From Novosphingobium barchaimii LL02 (GTDB lineage: Bacteria > Pseudomonadota > Alphaproteobacteria > Sphingomonadales > Sphingomonadaceae), in the NCBI RefSeq assembly GCF_001046635.1, contig NZ_KQ130454.1, positions 379,501 through 443,500 of the forward strand: DNA of 64,000 nucleotides, read 5' to 3'. Shown in pieces: positions 26,210 through 35,138 of this stretch. The translations under genes were made by a program, and so were the position numbers. How positions within the stretch are numbered: the stretch's first letter is position 1; each line of letters opens with the position of its first letter. The notes beneath the pieces were generated by a model, which did no database searches, was not told the origin of the DNA, and saw nothing but the letters and a program-made list of their open reading frames with translations.

Positions 26210-26341
26210 CAGGTTCGAAGGCCTGCCCGGCTCGATCGTCAGGCGCCCTGCAATCTGCGCCACCGGCACCCACCTATCTTCTCTCACTTCGTCCTGCCCT
26301 GCTTTTCGGCAGTGCGCATGTGCCCCGGCAAAGGACCATCC

Positions 26342-26626
26342 ATGACCGCTGTGATTACGAGTGTCGAAACTTTCACCAAGAACCCGACAACCGCAACGGC
26401 GGAAGTCGACGGGCAGTTGGTCGCGCTCGATATCCAGGCCGGCGTCTGCTTTGGCCTGAACGAGGTCGCCACCCGAATCTGGAAACTGCTCGACGAGCAT
26501 CATGACGTGCCCGCGCTGTGCGATGCCCTTCTGGATATCTACGACGTCGACCGCGCCACCTGCGAGGAAGAAACGCTCGCGCTGCTGCGCGAACTCGTCG
26601 ATGCCGGCCTGGTCGGCAGGGCCTGA
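26342..26626 (+). CDS. PqqD-like leader recognition protein (lasso B1)
   Basis: This 94-residue RRE/PqqD-fold protein binds the precursor leader and delivers it to the B2 peptidase. The family pattern is visible: a DGQLVALDIQAGVCFGLNEV beta-sheet segment, then TRIWKLLDE and the C-terminal helix EEETLALLRELVDAGLV. The ATG at 26342 has AAAGGA 7 bases upstream; an ATG at 26312 would add a 10-residue tail with no match. It is separate from B2, as in paeninodin-type clusters rather than the fused B protein of microcin J25-type clusters. Confidence 0.88.
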   Translation: MTAVITSVETFTKNPTTATAEVDGQLVALDIQAGVCFGLNEVATRIWKLLDEHHDVPALCDALLDIYDVDRATCEEETLALLRELVDAGLVGRA

Positions 26627-26682
26627 AACGCAAACCATATGACGCGGCACAAGTCATCCGCTCGGGCGCAGGATCCGCTTAA

Positions 26683-28638
26683 GTGACTGCTATCTGCGCG
26701 CTCTGGAACCGCGACGGAGCCGACGCCACGGACATGGCCCGGCCATTCGCCATGGCATCCCGGCGTTATGGCCGCGAGCCCTGGCGTTCCTGGTCAGGCG
26801 GATCGGTGCTGCTGGGCAGGTGCCTGTTCCCGCTCCTGCCAGAGGATCGGCTAGACGAACCTTTGGACAATGAGCAGCAGCGCTGGATCGTCGCCGCCGA
26901 CGTGCGGCTGGCGGAGCGCGAGGACCTTGCCGCCCAACTGAACCTCGATCCGGTGACGCTGTCAGACGGCGCGATTGTGGCGGCAGCGCTCGAACGCTGG
27001 GGCGAGGCTGCGTTCGAACGGATTTACGGCGTCTTCGCGGTGATCGCCTGGGACAGGCAGGAACGCCGCCTCGTTCTGGCCCGCGATGCCATGGGGGACC
27101 GCCCCCTTTATTACCATGCCGAGGCAGGACGCTTTGCAGCCGCCTCCATGCCGGACATCCTCCTTGCCGATCCGGCCACACCCCGCACACCCGACGTCGA
27201 GCAGTACCGCCAATTCCTGCGCATGAACTCGTTCGCGCCCGGGCGCTCTGCCTATACCGGCATCGATATCGTACGTCCGGGGCATATGCTGGCGGTGTCC
27301 AGCACGGGTCAGCAGGAAACCGCATGGTGGAAGCCTGACCTCACGCCGCTGCTGCTCAACACCCAGGCGGAATACGAAGACACCCTGTCTCAGGCGATCG
27401 AGAACGCCGTGGGCACCTGCCTGCGCCGCGCATCCGGCAAAGTCGGCGCGCACCTGAGCGGGGGTTTTGACAGTACCGCCGTCGCCACCACCGCTGCCCT
27501 CGCGCTCGCCCGTGACGGCCAGCGCATAACCGCCTTCGTCGCGGCGCCCCGCGAAGGCCCGGTGCGCACGATGGCCACGCGCCATTTTGCCGACGAATCG
27601 CATGTCGCGGCGCGCACCGCCGCCATGCATGACAATATGGACCTTGTGCGGGTCGTGCCCGGGCAAGGTCCGCTGGCCGGGCTTGACCGTACCCGCGCTC
27701 TTTACCCCTCGCCCATTGTGAACTTGTGCAACTTGCCCTGGTTCGAGGAAATCAACGACACGGCCCGCGACCATGGGGTCAGCGTCCTGCTTCACGGCCT
27801 TATGGGCAACAGTTCGATCAGCGAATCCGGCATCTGGGCCTTGCGCGAACTGGCTCGGCAACGCCGTTTCAAGCTGTGGCTGCGCACCGCGCGCGGCCTT
27901 GTGCGCGGCGGCTGGATGCGCTGGCGCGGCGTGCTGTTCAACACCGTCGAAGACCTTCTTCCCGACCGGCTCTGGCGCTGGGGCATGGTGCTTTCGGGCC
28001 GCCCTATCGAGGACGACCGCGACATGTCGCTGCTCACCGACAGCGCCTATGAAGAAGCTGCACAGGCCCATTGCCATGCTGCGGCAGAGGCCGGGGAACC
28101 AGTTCCCGATTCTGGACGATTCGGGCGGGAGCGGGGCATCTCCAGCGTCGAGGGCCGCCTGATCAGCACACGCACCAATGGCGCCGGCGACCACTACAAG
28201 GCCATGCTCGCCGAATGGGGGCTGGACCTGCGCGATCCCACCGCCGACCGCAGGCTGTTCGAACTGGCCTTGCGCATTCCGGTTGAACGGCTGGTCTGGA
28301 ACGGTGAGCCGCGCGCGATCCTGCGCCGCGTGCTGGCCGACCGCGCTCCGCCCGAAGTGCTGGATAACCGCCAGCGCGGCTATCAGGGCGCCGACTGGGC
28401 CCAGGCGATCTGCCAGGACCGGCAGGCCTTCGTCGACGAGATGGAGCGGCTTGAACTGTACGAACCCACCGCCGCCTTCCTCGACACCGCCAAAGTTCGC
28501 CGCCTGATCGCCGATCTGCCCGAAGACGGTTCGTCCGATTGGGACAGTGACGAGGCCGAAAACAGTTACCGCCTGGCCTGCCTGCTCACGATCTCGGCGG
28601 CCAGCCACATGCGAAGCATCGCAAGGAGCAATCTGTGA
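26683..28638 (+). CDS. Asparagine-synthetase-like lasso cyclase (C protein)
   Basis: This 651-residue homologue of AsnB would adenylate the ring Asp side chain and close the macrolactam with the core N-terminus. The N-terminal glutaminase-like half is recognisable (ERIYGVFAVIAWDRQERRLV, then ARDAMGDRPLYYH). The catalytic Cys2 of true AsnB is absent, since the start reads M-T-A-I-C, so glutamine hydrolysis is not expected. The ATP-binding half has HLSGGFDSTAVA at about residue 257 and a C-terminal NRQRGYQGADWA segment. The start is GTG at 26683 with AGGA upstream. The stop overlaps the methyltransferase start (GTGA). Confidence 0.9.
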   Translation: MTAICALWNRDGADATDMARPFAMASRRYGREPWRSWSGGSVLLGRCLFPLLPEDRLDEPLDNEQQRWIVAADVRLAEREDLAAQLNLDPVTLSDGAIVAAALERWGEAAFERIYGVFAVIAWDRQERRLVLARDAMGDRPLYYHAEAGRFAAASMPDILLADPATPRTPDVEQYRQFLRMNSFAPGRSAYTGIDIVRPGHMLAVSSTGQQETAWWKPDLTPLLLNTQAEYEDTLSQAIENAVGTCLRRASGKVGAHLSGGFDSTAVATTAALALARDGQRITAFVAAPREGPVRTMATRHFADESHVAARTAAMHDNMDLVRVVPGQGPLAGLDRTRALYPSPIVNLCNLPWFEEINDTARDHGVSVLLHGLMGNSSISESGIWALRELARQRRFKLWLRTARGLVRGGWMRWRGVLFNTVEDLLPDRLWRWGMVLSGRPIEDDRDMSLLTDSAYEEAAQAHCHAAAEAGEPVPDSGRFGRERGISSVEGRLISTRTNGAGDHYKAMLAEWGLDLRDPTADRRLFELALRIPVERLVWNGEPRAILRRVLADRAPPEVLDNRQRGYQGADWAQAICQDRQAFVDEMERLELYEPTAAFLDTAKVRRLIADLPEDGSSDWDSDEAENSYRLACLLTISAASHMRSIARSNL

Positions 28639-29702
28639 CGCCGAATACCCGGTTCCCGCGCCTGGCCGAAGCAGCGGTCGACACCCTGCTCGCCTCCGTC
28701 CACGGCAATGCGATCGCGATGATCAACTGCGCCCGCACGCTGCTGCGCGAAAACGACCAGCAGGAACGCGCCCGCGCCGTCTGCCGCGAGGCGCTGGCCC
28801 TCGCGCCGACGAACGCCGAAGCGCAGGCACTGGCGCGCCCGATTCTGTCCGAGGGTATCGGCAGTTGGTATTTCACCATGGTTCTCGACACGTATCGGCA
28901 CGAACTTTACGCGCGCGCCCTGCGCCGGGTGCTGGCGAACGGCGGTGTGGTGCTGGATATCGGCGCGGGAACCGGGGTTTTCGCCATGCTGGCCGTCCAG
29001 GCCGGCGCCAGCCATGTCGTCGCCTGCGAACGCGATCCTGAAGTGGCTCGCGCAGCAAGCGAGATCATCGCACGCAATGGCTTTGCCGACAGGATAACCC
29101 TCCTGCCGATCGACTCGCGCGAACTGAACCTGGGCCGCGACCTGCCCGAACCGGCCGACGTGCTTTTGTGGGACAACCTCGCCAACAACTTCCTGGGGGC
29201 GGGCTGCGCCGCGACGCTGGCGGATGCCAAGGCCCGGCTGCTCAAGCCCGGCGCACCGGTGCTGCCGGGGCGGGCGGAACTGCTTGTCGCCCCCGTCACC
29301 AACCTCGAAGCCGCGCAGCACTGCATGGGCATCGTCGATGGACTGGACATGACGCCGTTCAACGCACTGCGTAGCACTGACTTCACACTGAGCTGCGATA
29401 AGTTCACGCTGCGCAGCGAACCTGTTACGCTGTTCGATTTCGACGTTACCGGCCCGGAGCCGATCCGCCCCGATCGGTCCAGCGCTGCTGTATCGCTTAC
29501 CGCAGGGCAAGTGGACGGAATAGCCCAGTGGCTGCGCTTCCACCTTGCGGACGACATCGCCTACGATACGCTGGGCGAAGAAGTTCGTGCTTTCGGCGCG
29601 CAGTACCACGTCGTCGATTCGTTCGAGGCGGCCGAAAACCAGCAAGTGCGCCTCCACGGCGCTCATGACACGATCGACACCTGGTTCTGGATCGAGCCGT
29701 GA
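28635..29702 (+). CDS. PRMT-like SAM-dependent methyltransferase of the lasso cluster
   Basis: This 355-residue class I methyltransferase has a TPR-like N-terminal helix pair (ARAVCREALALAPTNAEAQA). It continues with SWYFTMVLDTYRHELYARAL, SAM motif I VVLDIGAGTGVFAMLAVQAG at about 108-127, and CERDPEVARAA with the ribose-binding acidic residue. It resembles protein-arginine methyltransferases, including a long C-terminal beta region. The position of the PRMT double-Glu loop reads LLWDNLANNF, so both catalytic Glu residues appear replaced and Arg methylation is not assured. GTG start at 28635 overlaps the cyclase stop, and its own stop overlaps B2, so it is an integral operon member. The substrate could be the core peptide, which contains Arg-Arg. 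Confidence 0.75.
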   Translation: MTPNTRFPRLAEAAVDTLLASVHGNAIAMINCARTLLRENDQQERARAVCREALALAPTNAEAQALARPILSEGIGSWYFTMVLDTYRHELYARALRRVLANGGVVLDIGAGTGVFAMLAVQAGASHVVACERDPEVARAASEIIARNGFADRITLLPIDSRELNLGRDLPEPADVLLWDNLANNFLGAGCAATLADAKARLLKPGAPVLPGRAELLVAPVTNLEAAQHCMGIVDGLDMTPFNALRSTDFTLSCDKFTLRSEPVTLFDFDVTGPEPIRPDRSSAAVSLTAGQVDGIAQWLRFHLADDIAYDTLGEEVRAFGAQYHVVDSFEAAENQQVRLHGAHDTIDTWFWIEP

Positions 29703-30193
29703 ACCAGGACGACCTTGCTTCCCTGCGCACGAAGTTCGGTCGTTTCGACTGGGAGGAACGGCGCGCGCTGGTGGAAGCGATGGTGCTGCTGGTGCTCGCC
29801 GCCCCGCTGGTGCGGTTCCTGCCGCTGACGCTGATCGGCCGGATCGCCGCCGCCGGCCCTTTCGGCAAGCCGCCGGCCGCGACCGATCGCACCGAGGTGT
29901 TGACGTGGATGGTCGCATGGGCGGTTGACCGCGCCGCCAAACGCAGCCCCTTGCGCGCTCTGTGCTTCGAGCAGGGCCTGGCCGCGCAGATCATGCTGCG
30001 CCGGCGCGGGATCGATTCCACACTGTTTTACGGGGTCATGCCAGCATCCGGTACAGCGCGGCCGATCCGTGCCCATGTCTGGATCGAGACGGAACGCTTT
30101 CCGGTTATCGGCGATCCCGAACCCGGCGGCTTCGCGCTTCTCGCCACCTGGCCGCAAGGGCGCCGCGCCGTGTGGGCGCAGTGCCGGTCATGA
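29699..30193 (+). CDS. Transglutaminase-like leader peptidase (lasso B2)
   Basis: This 164-residue cysteine protease would cut the leader from the core. The catalytic triad is visible: Cys89 in LRALCFEQGLAAQIM, His126 in AHVWIETERFP and Asp139 in IGDPEPGG. This spacing matches lasso B2 proteins. Residues 26-50 are hydrophobic, as in most B2 proteins. The start is GTG at 29699, overlapping the methyltransferase stop, and the stop overlaps the nucleotidyltransferase start as ATGA. It works with the B1 protein at 26342. Confidence 0.9.
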   Translation: MNQDDLASLRTKFGRFDWEERRALVEAMVLLVLAAPLVRFLPLTLIGRIAAAGPFGKPPAATDRTEVLTWMVAWAVDRAAKRSPLRALCFEQGLAAQIMLRRRGIDSTLFYGVMPASGTARPIRAHVWIETERFPVIGDPEPGGFALLATWPQGRRAVWAQCRS

Positions 30194-31371
30194 CGGCACC
30201 TTCCGGCACGCCTGTCCTGTGCCCTGAATTCGCATTCCTGCTGCATGCCACGCGCTGGCCGCACGACGCCGATGCGATCGAGACCATTCGCCATGCCGCA
30301 GCGGCCATTCGCGATCCTGCCCGGCTTATCGCCCTGGCCCGGCGGCACCATGTGACAGGACTGGTAGCCCGCGCCGTCGGCCATTGCGAGGGTTTGGCAG
30401 ATACGCCGCTGCGCCGCGAACTGCGGCAGGACGCACTGGATCTGGCGGAGGAGCAGTTCCGCCAGCTGCTGCAAACCCGGCAGGCCGTGGCGGCTCTGCG
30501 GGCGCACGATATTCCCGTGGCGGTGCTTAAAGGAGCACCGGCCGCGCTCACCATCTACGGCGAGGTCGGGGTTCGAACGAGCATCGACATCGACCTGCTG
30601 ATCGCCCGCAAGGATCTGGAACGCGCGCACGAGGTGCTGTCCCGCGTCGGCTACGAACGCAGCGAGCCGCCTTGCGGCGCAACGGCACGGCAGCTTGGAG
30701 CGGTGTCACGCTACGGCAAAGACTGGGCTTACGACCACGAGCATAGCGACACCGGCATAGAACTGCACTGGCGCCTGTTCCAGAACCCGCGCCTGCTCGG
30801 CCATGTCGGGGTGGACGATGCGGTCGATGCCGTGGTCTCCCCCGGCATCACCTTGCCTGTCCTGCCGCGCGACCTGGGCACGCTTTACCTCACCGCGCAC
30901 GGGGCCGAACATGCCTGGTCACGCCTGAAGTGGCTGGCCGACCTTGCCGCCGTGTTGCGGCAGGAACCCGGCGCCGCTGACCGCCTGGTCACGGACGCCG
31001 CGGCCAATGGCATCGAACACATGACGATGGCCGCGCTTCTGCTCTGCCACGAACTCTACGCCACGCCCCTGCCTGAAAAGGACTGTGCGGCGCTGGCTCA
31101 GGAATGGCGCACCCGCAAGCTGCTGGACATCGCGCGCGCCAGCCTGATCGGCGAACAGGACGGGACCGAGCTGGAGGACCGCGCGATGGCGACCACGCGC
31201 AAGAATCTTGGCCACTATCTGTTTTCCAGCGATCCGCGCTACTGGTGGCGCGAACTGACGTATGACCTGTTCCACGATGCCGGCGCCGACCATTCCCGCA
31301 GCCTGGCCGGGCGTGTGATCCAGCGGATCGTCAACGTCATGCGCCTGCCCTCGGCCCGTGCGGCATCCTGA
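30190..31371 (+). CDS. Nucleotidyltransferase family protein of the lasso cluster
   Basis: This 393-residue protein of the NTP_transf_5-like family has a mid-protein motif PVAVLKGAPAALTIYGEVGV, then RTSIDIDLLIARKDLERAHE with the D-x-D metal site. It continues with TGIELHWRLFQNP and TLYLTAHGAEHAWSRLKWLA. Homologues accompany HprK-like kinases in lasso clusters. For pseudomycoidin, one is reported to attach hexoses to the C-terminal phosphate. The ATG at 30190 overlaps the B2 stop. It is the last gene of the operon; I see no transporter or isopeptidase after it. Confidence 0.82.
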   Translation: MTAPSGTPVLCPEFAFLLHATRWPHDADAIETIRHAAAAIRDPARLIALARRHHVTGLVARAVGHCEGLADTPLRRELRQDALDLAEEQFRQLLQTRQAVAALRAHDIPVAVLKGAPAALTIYGEVGVRTSIDIDLLIARKDLERAHEVLSRVGYERSEPPCGATARQLGAVSRYGKDWAYDHEHSDTGIELHWRLFQNPRLLGHVGVDDAVDAVVSPGITLPVLPRDLGTLYLTAHGAEHAWSRLKWLADLAAVLRQEPGAADRLVTDAAANGIEHMTMAALLLCHELYATPLPEKDCAALAQEWRTRKLLDIARASLIGEQDGTELEDRAMATTRKNLGHYLFSSDPRYWWRELTYDLFHDAGADHSRSLAGRVIQRIVNVMRLPSARAAS

Positions 31372-31450
31372 TTTGGATGACTGTAATTTCACTTAGAAAC
31401 GCCAAGTTTTAAACGTGATTTTCAGAATTTCGGGCGACAAGGGAGGCATG

Positions 31451-31900
31451 ATGTCTTCCCTGCTCACGCCCCGGTTCCTCGTCAACGCCGCCAGGCTGGC
31501 GCTGCTGCCATGCCTGGGCGGGCTTGCCGCCGTCATCCTGGGTTTCGACGCGTCGCCCGCCTGCGCCGCCGCGGCGACGTTCCTTGCCGCCATCGTCATG
31601 CTTCAGGCGGCGCCCAAAGTGCGGGCCGCCGACATGCTTGGCATCCTCGCGCTTGTGGTCACGATGCTGGAGTGGGTCCATGCGGGAATGACCGGCGGCA
31701 TCGACTTCGTACGGTGGCAGGCAGTGATCGCGGTGTCCGGCGCAATGGCGCTGCTGCTCAAGATACAGCATTTTCGTTCGCTCGCACGGGAAGACCCTTA
31801 TGTGCCGCTGCGGCATCTGGAGCGGCGCGGCGCCCTGTTGAGCCGGCCCCCGCTGCGCACGGATGAAACCCCGGCGCCGCGCGCCCGGCGCGCCGCCTGA
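31451..31900 (+). CDS. Small membrane protein, unknown function
   Basis: This 149-residue protein has about four hydrophobic segments in its first 105 residues (ALLPCLGGLAAVILGF, ATFLAAIVMLQAAP, MLGILALVVTMLEW, AVIAVSGAMALLLK). A basic, Pro/Arg-rich tail of about 40 residues follows. I do not recognise the family. The ATG at 31451 is preceded by GGGAGG. It lies 79 bases after the lasso operon on the same strand and converges on dnaE2. A role in export of or immunity to the lasso peptide is possible from position only. Confidence 0.6.
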   Translation: MSSLLTPRFLVNAARLALLPCLGGLAAVILGFDASPACAAAATFLAAIVMLQAAPKVRAADMLGILALVVTMLEWVHAGMTGGIDFVRWQAVIAVSGAMALLLKIQHFRSLAREDPYVPLRHLERRGALLSRPPLRTDETPAPRARRAA

Positions 31901-31922
31901 ACACGGCGGGAAGCCTGCCCTT

Positions 31923-34900
31923 TCAATGAAAATCCCGCGACCGGGGCAGGATGCGCACATTGCGCGGATGCCCGCGCGAAGTGGGGCGACCGCGATCGTA
32001 TCCGGGCTTGCGCACCTCATCGGCGGGTAGCGGCTCGGGCTTCAGCTCCGGCGACGACAGGACCGACAGCGCCGCGCTGGCATCGGTGACGCGCTCTACG
32101 ATGAGGTGGACGACGTCCTCCTTGCTGCGCTGGACCGTCCCTTCAAGCACCATGAGGCGGGCCGCCATCACCGCGCGGCGCTGCTTTTCGAAATCGCGCG
32201 CCCAGAGCAGTCCGTTGACCACGCCGGTTTCGTCCTCGATCGTGATGAAGATCGCATTGCCCTTGCCAGGCCGCTGGCGAACCAGAACGACACCGGCAAC
32301 GCGTACTTTCGCGCCGTCGCGGGCGGTGTCGACGGCAGCGCAGGTCCAGGCGCCCTGCCTTTCGAAATGGGGGCGCAGGAACTGCATCGGGTGGCCTTTC
32401 AGCGACAATCGCTGCGTCTGGTAATCGGCCACGACTTCCTCCGCAGGCGCCATGGCCGGCAGCGCTGCGTCCGCCTCCCGCGCCAGTTCGGGGGCTTCCA
32501 GGGCGGCAAAAAGCGGTAGCTGTGCCGGAGGTACGCGCCGCGCTTCCCATCCCGCCGAGCGCCGGCTTTGCCCGAGCGAGCCCAGCGCATCGGCATCGGC
32601 CAGCAGGTGCAGTGCACGCGAAGGCAGATCGGCGCGGCGGGCGGCGTCCTCAAGGCCGGTGATGGGGCTGACCTTGCGGGCTTCTTCCAACCCTTTCGCC
32701 CATTCTTTCTGAAAGCCGCCGATCTGGCGCAGGCCAAGGCGCAGCACGCGTTCGCCTTCCAGCGTATTGTCCCAGACGCTGGCATTGATGTCGATGGCGC
32801 GCACTTCAACCCCGTGCTGGCGCGCATCGCTCACCAGCTGCGCGGGCGCATAAAAACCCATCGGCTGGCTGTTGAGCAGCGCGCAGGTGAACACAGCCGG
32901 GTAATGGCACTTCAGCCAGGACGAGACGTAGGCCAGCCATCCGAAGGCCTGCGCATGGCTTTCGGGGAAGCCGTATTCTCCGAAACCCTTGATCTGTTCG
33001 AAGCAGCGCTCGGCGAATTCGCGGGGGTAGCCGCGTGTCACCATGCCCTCGATCAACCGTTCCTGATGATCCCCCACGTTGCCCCGGCTCTTGAAGGTCG
33101 CCATGGCGCGGCGCAGGCCGTCAGCCTCGGCAGGGGTGAAACCGGCGGCGACGATCGCCAGCTTCATCGCCTGCTCCTGGAACAGCGGCACCCCCAGCGT
33201 CTTGCCCAGAACATCGAGGAGTTGCCCCGGCGGCCCGGGAAATACGACCGCCTCTTCCCCGCAACGCCGGCGCAGATAGGGATGGACCATGCCGCCCTGG
33301 ATCGGGCCGGGCCGCACGATCGCCACCTGAATGACAAGGTCGTAGAGTTCGCGCGGTTTCATGCGCGGCAGCATCGCGATCTGGGCGCGGCTTTCGACCT
33401 GAAAGGTGCCGATGCTGTCGCCCTTGCACAGCATGTCATAGGTGGCCTCGTCTTCAACCGGGACGGTAGCCAGCACCAGGTCATCCAGATGATGATCGCG
33501 CAGCAGGTCGAAGCTCTTGCGGATCGCGGTCAACATGCCGAGCGCCAGCACGTCGACTTTCATCAGCCCCAGCGCCTCCAGATCGTCCTTGTCCCATTCG
33601 ATGAAGGTCCGGTCGGGCATCGCCGCATTGTGGATCGGCACCAGTTCGTCGAGCCGGGTTTCGCTCAGCACGAAACCGCCGACGTGCTGCGACAGATGGC
33701 GCGGGTATTCGAGTAGCTGGCCCACCATGTCGCGCAGGCGCTCCACCTGCGGGTTGGCGGGGTCGAAGCCGGCTTCGGTGAGGCGCTCCTCGGGCAGTTC
33801 ATCGCCGCCCCAACTGCCCCAGACGGTGCCGGAAAGGCGCGCGGTCACGTCCTCGCTCAGTCCCAGCGCCTTGCCCACTTCGCGGATGGCGCTGCGCTGG
33901 CGGTAGCGGATGACGGTGGCGGCGATGCCTGCCCGATCGCGGCCATAGCGCCTGAAAATGTACTGCATCACCTCCTCGCGCCGCTGATGCTCGAAATCGA
34001 CGTCGATATCGGGCGGTTCGTTGCGCTCGGTGGAGAGGAAGCGGGAGAACAGCAGCTTTTGTTGCACCGGGTCGATCGGGGTGACGCCGAGGAAATAGCA
34101 GACCAGCGAATTGGCCGCACTGCCGCGTCCCTGGCACAGGATCGGCGGTTCGAGGCTGCGCGCATGGTGCACGATGTCATGCACGGTGAGGAAGTAGCAG
34201 GCGTAGTTCTTGTGGCGGATCAGGTCGAATTCTTCGGCCAGCACCTTGTGGTATTCGGGGGCCAGGCCGTCCGGGAACCGCTCGTAGGCACCTTGCAGGA
34301 CGAGGTTTTCCAGCCAGTCCTGCGGCTGCCAGCCTTCGGGTACGGGTTCGTGGGGATATTCGTAGCGGAGGTCGGTCAGGGCAAATTCGATGCAGGCCAG
34401 CAGGTCCTGCGTGGCTGCCAGAGCCTGCGGGCAGGCGTGGAACAGGCGGGCCATTTCCGCCGGGGTCTTGAGGTGACGCTCGGCATTGGCGGCGAGGCTG
34501 CGGCCGGCGGTCTGCACCGTCAGCCCTTTGCGGATGCAGGTGAGCACGTCCTGCATGGGCCGGTCGTCGGGCTCGGCATAGAGCGTGTCGTTGGTGGCGA
34601 TCAGGGGCACGCCGGTGCGTTCGCCCAGCGCCATGCGCCGCGCCAGACTGCGCGCGTCCTGCCCGGCGCGCGGCATGGTGGCGGCCAGCCACAGCCGGGG
34701 GGTTGCCGCGCGCAGGGTTTCGAGCAGGGCCGCATCGCCGTCCATGGCGATGAGCGCCATGTCCTGCGCGTGGTCCAGAAGATCGGGCAGATGCAGTTCG
34801 CATTCGCCCTTTCGCGCACGGCGGTTGCCCAGGGTGAGCAGGCGGGTGAGCCGACCCCAGCCGTGCCGCGTCATCGGGTAGGCCACCACGTCGGGAGTGC

Positions 34901-35138
34901 CGTCCGCGAAGACCAGCCGGGCGCCGACGATCAGCTTCACGCCGCTGGCCTTGCCGCCGATATCCCGCCACCCGGCAAGCGCGCGCACCACGCCGGCCAC
35001 GGTGTTGCGATCGGCGATGCCGATGCCGTTCATGCCCAGCATCTGCGCCCGTGCGACTATCTGCGCGCCCGGCGAGGCGCCGCGCAGAAAGCTGAAATTG
35101 GTGGCGGCGACCAGTTCGGCGAAGGCGGGCACGTTCAT
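31923..35138 (-). CDS. dnaE2: Error-prone DNA polymerase DnaE2
   Basis: This 1071-residue C-family polymerase is used for translesion synthesis after DNA damage. The PHP domain starts at the N-terminus (FAELVAATNFSFLRGASPG). The polymerase core has PILCQGRGSAANSLVCYFLG, then FSRFLSTERNEPPDIDVDFE with the catalytic Asp residues, and GPIQGGMVHPYLRRR. The C-terminal OB-fold region has VRVAGVVLVRQRPGKGNAIF. The ending near RNVRILPRSRDFH is typical of DnaE2. The length is normal. It is the third gene of the imuA-imuB-dnaE2 operon and overlaps imuB by 4 bases. Confidence 0.96.
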   Translation of the reverse strand: MNVPAFAELVAATNFSFLRGASPGAQIVARAQMLGMNGIGIADRNTVAGVVRALAGWRDIGGKASGVKLIVGARLVFADGTPDVVAYPMTRHGWGRLTRLLTLGNRRARKGECELHLPDLLDHAQDMALIAMDGDAALLETLRAATPRLWLAATMPRAGQDARSLARRMALGERTGVPLIATNDTLYAEPDDRPMQDVLTCIRKGLTVQTAGRSLAANAERHLKTPAEMARLFHACPQALAATQDLLACIEFALTDLRYEYPHEPVPEGWQPQDWLENLVLQGAYERFPDGLAPEYHKVLAEEFDLIRHKNYACYFLTVHDIVHHARSLEPPILCQGRGSAANSLVCYFLGVTPIDPVQQKLLFSRFLSTERNEPPDIDVDFEHQRREEVMQYIFRRYGRDRAGIAATVIRYRQRSAIREVGKALGLSEDVTARLSGTVWGSWGGDELPEERLTEAGFDPANPQVERLRDMVGQLLEYPRHLSQHVGGFVLSETRLDELVPIHNAAMPDRTFIEWDKDDLEALGLMKVDVLALGMLTAIRKSFDLLRDHHLDDLVLATVPVEDEATYDMLCKGDSIGTFQVESRAQIAMLPRMKPRELYDLVIQVAIVRPGPIQGGMVHPYLRRRCGEEAVVFPGPPGQLLDVLGKTLGVPLFQEQAMKLAIVAAGFTPAEADGLRRAMATFKSRGNVGDHQERLIEGMVTRGYPREFAERCFEQIKGFGEYGFPESHAQAFGWLAYVSSWLKCHYPAVFTCALLNSQPMGFYAPAQLVSDARQHGVEVRAIDINASVWDNTLEGERVLRLGLRQIGGFQKEWAKGLEEARKVSPITGLEDAARRADLPSRALHLLADADALGSLGQSRRSAGWEARRVPPAQLPLFAALEAPELAREADAALPAMAPAEEVVADYQTQRLSLKGHPMQFLRPHFERQGAWTCAAVDTARDGAKVRVAGVVLVRQRPGKGNAIFITIEDETGVVNGLLWARDFEKQRRAVMAARLMVLEGTVQRSKEDVVHLIVERVTDASAALSVLSSPELKPEPLPADEVRKPGYDRGRPTSRGHPRNVRILPRSRDFH

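Noticed and set aside
26962-28608. 548-codon minus-strand frame in the lasso cyclase gene
   Set aside because: Antisense shadow of the cyclase, whose SGGFDS motif and glutaminase-like half leave no doubt about the strand.
26683-28638. Genuine asparagine synthetase B
   Set aside because: The nucleophilic Cys at position 2 is missing and the gene is surrounded by precursor, B1 and B2 genes.
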